DNA of 5,408 nt, taken from positions 1-5,408 of the forward strand of contig JADGRR010000247.1 of the NCBI GenBank assembly GCA_017880745.1, given 5' to 3'. Below are positions 5,312 to 5,408 of this stretch, piece after piece. The notes beneath the pieces are model-generated. The model did not search any database, was not told the origin of the DNA, and saw only the letters and a program-made list of their open reading frames with translations. Each line of letters starts with the position of its first letter. Positions within the stretch are counted from its first letter, which is position 1. The position numbers and the translations under genes were made by a program. This DNA is from Burkholderiales bacterium (GTDB lineage: Bacteria > Pseudomonadota > Gammaproteobacteria > Burkholderiales > SG8-39).

Positions 5312-5317
5312 GACGCT

Positions 5318-5325
5318 CTCCCCCT
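5318..5325 (-). promoter_or_regulatory. Ribosome binding site that decides the TTG start of the hemerythrin gene
   Basis: On the minus strand AGGGGGAG lies six bases before the TTG codon at 5311. This spacing, together with the upstream in-frame stop and the lack of any ATG or GTG before the conserved N-terminus, makes TTG the only reasonable start. Confidence 0.7.
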
Positions 5326-5357
5326 GTTCAACTCGTCACAGACGCGGCCGGAAGCTG

Positions 5358-5363
5358 TTAATC
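5358..5363 (-). promoter_or_regulatory. Weak candidate -10 of the hemerythrin promoter
   Basis: On the minus strand 5363-5358 reads GATTAA, matching TATAAT at only three of six positions. It is listed because it puts a transcription start near 5351-5352, about 42-43 bases from the centre of the FNR-like box, the spacing expected for class II FNR activation. By itself it would not be called. Confidence 0.25.
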
Positions 5364-5387
5364 GTGCCGAGTTTGTTGTGAGTGCCT

Positions 5388-5401
5388 TTGACTTGAATCA
5401 A
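5388..5401. promoter_or_regulatory. FNR/ANR-like box upstream of the hemerythrin gene
   Basis: TTGAC-ttga-ATCAA matches the FNR/ANR consensus TTGAT-N4-ATCAA at nine of ten specified positions. FNR-family proteins are [4Fe-4S] regulators active at low oxygen. The box centre is about 83 bases upstream of the hemerythrin start codon. A second symmetry, ACTTGA-A-TCAAGT (5391-5403), is a perfect 13-bp palindrome over the same bases, so a different dimeric regulator cannot be excluded. The site could also serve a gene beyond the right edge. Confidence 0.5.
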
Positions 5402-5408
5402 GTAATCG

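Overview
The window looks like chromosomal DNA from a GC-rich proteobacterium, most likely a betaproteobacterium. This is inferred from the gene families, the GC-rich codon use in the efflux genes, and a small-RNA architecture that resembles a betaproteobacterial class. No rRNA, tRNA, insertion sequence or CRISPR array is visible. All four complete protein genes and the one partial gene lie on the minus strand. The only well-supported plus-strand unit is a predicted small RNA.

From 1 to 3663 there is a tripartite efflux operon, read right to left: macA (periplasmic adaptor), macB (ABC transporter with fused ATPase) and the start of a NodT-type outer-membrane lipoprotein that runs off the left edge. 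macA and macB overlap by four bases (GTGA), and only five bases separate macB from the outer-membrane gene, so the three are almost certainly co-transcribed. Together they would form an ATP-driven pump spanning both membranes, with the same gene order as macrolide, siderophore or peptide exporters of the MacAB-TolC and PvdRT-OmpQ kind.

From 3664 to 4015 is a non-coding gap that should hold the efflux promoter. It contains a compound dyad with TTGACA/TTGA half-sites and a 9-bp direct repeat, but no convincing -10 box. From 4016 to 4615 is a GNAT acetyltransferase resembling the acetyltransferase domain of Pat/PatZ protein acetylases.

The interval 4616-4885 is the most interesting part. On the plus strand it holds a likely promoter (4758-4786) followed by a compact two-hairpin RNA (about 4793-4871). 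The first hairpin displays four tandem UCC triplets plus UUU in its loop, an anti-Shine-Dalgarno sequence matching the 3' tail of 16S rRNA. The second is a textbook rho-independent terminator with nine T residues. A perfect 15-bp palindrome lies between this RNA and the divergent acetyltransferase gene.

From 4886 to 5311 is a single-domain bacteriohemerythrin with all seven di-iron ligands, starting at TTG. Its upstream region carries an FNR/ANR-like box (5388-5401) at the right distance from a weak -10 for oxygen-responsive activation, which fits an oxygen-binding protein.
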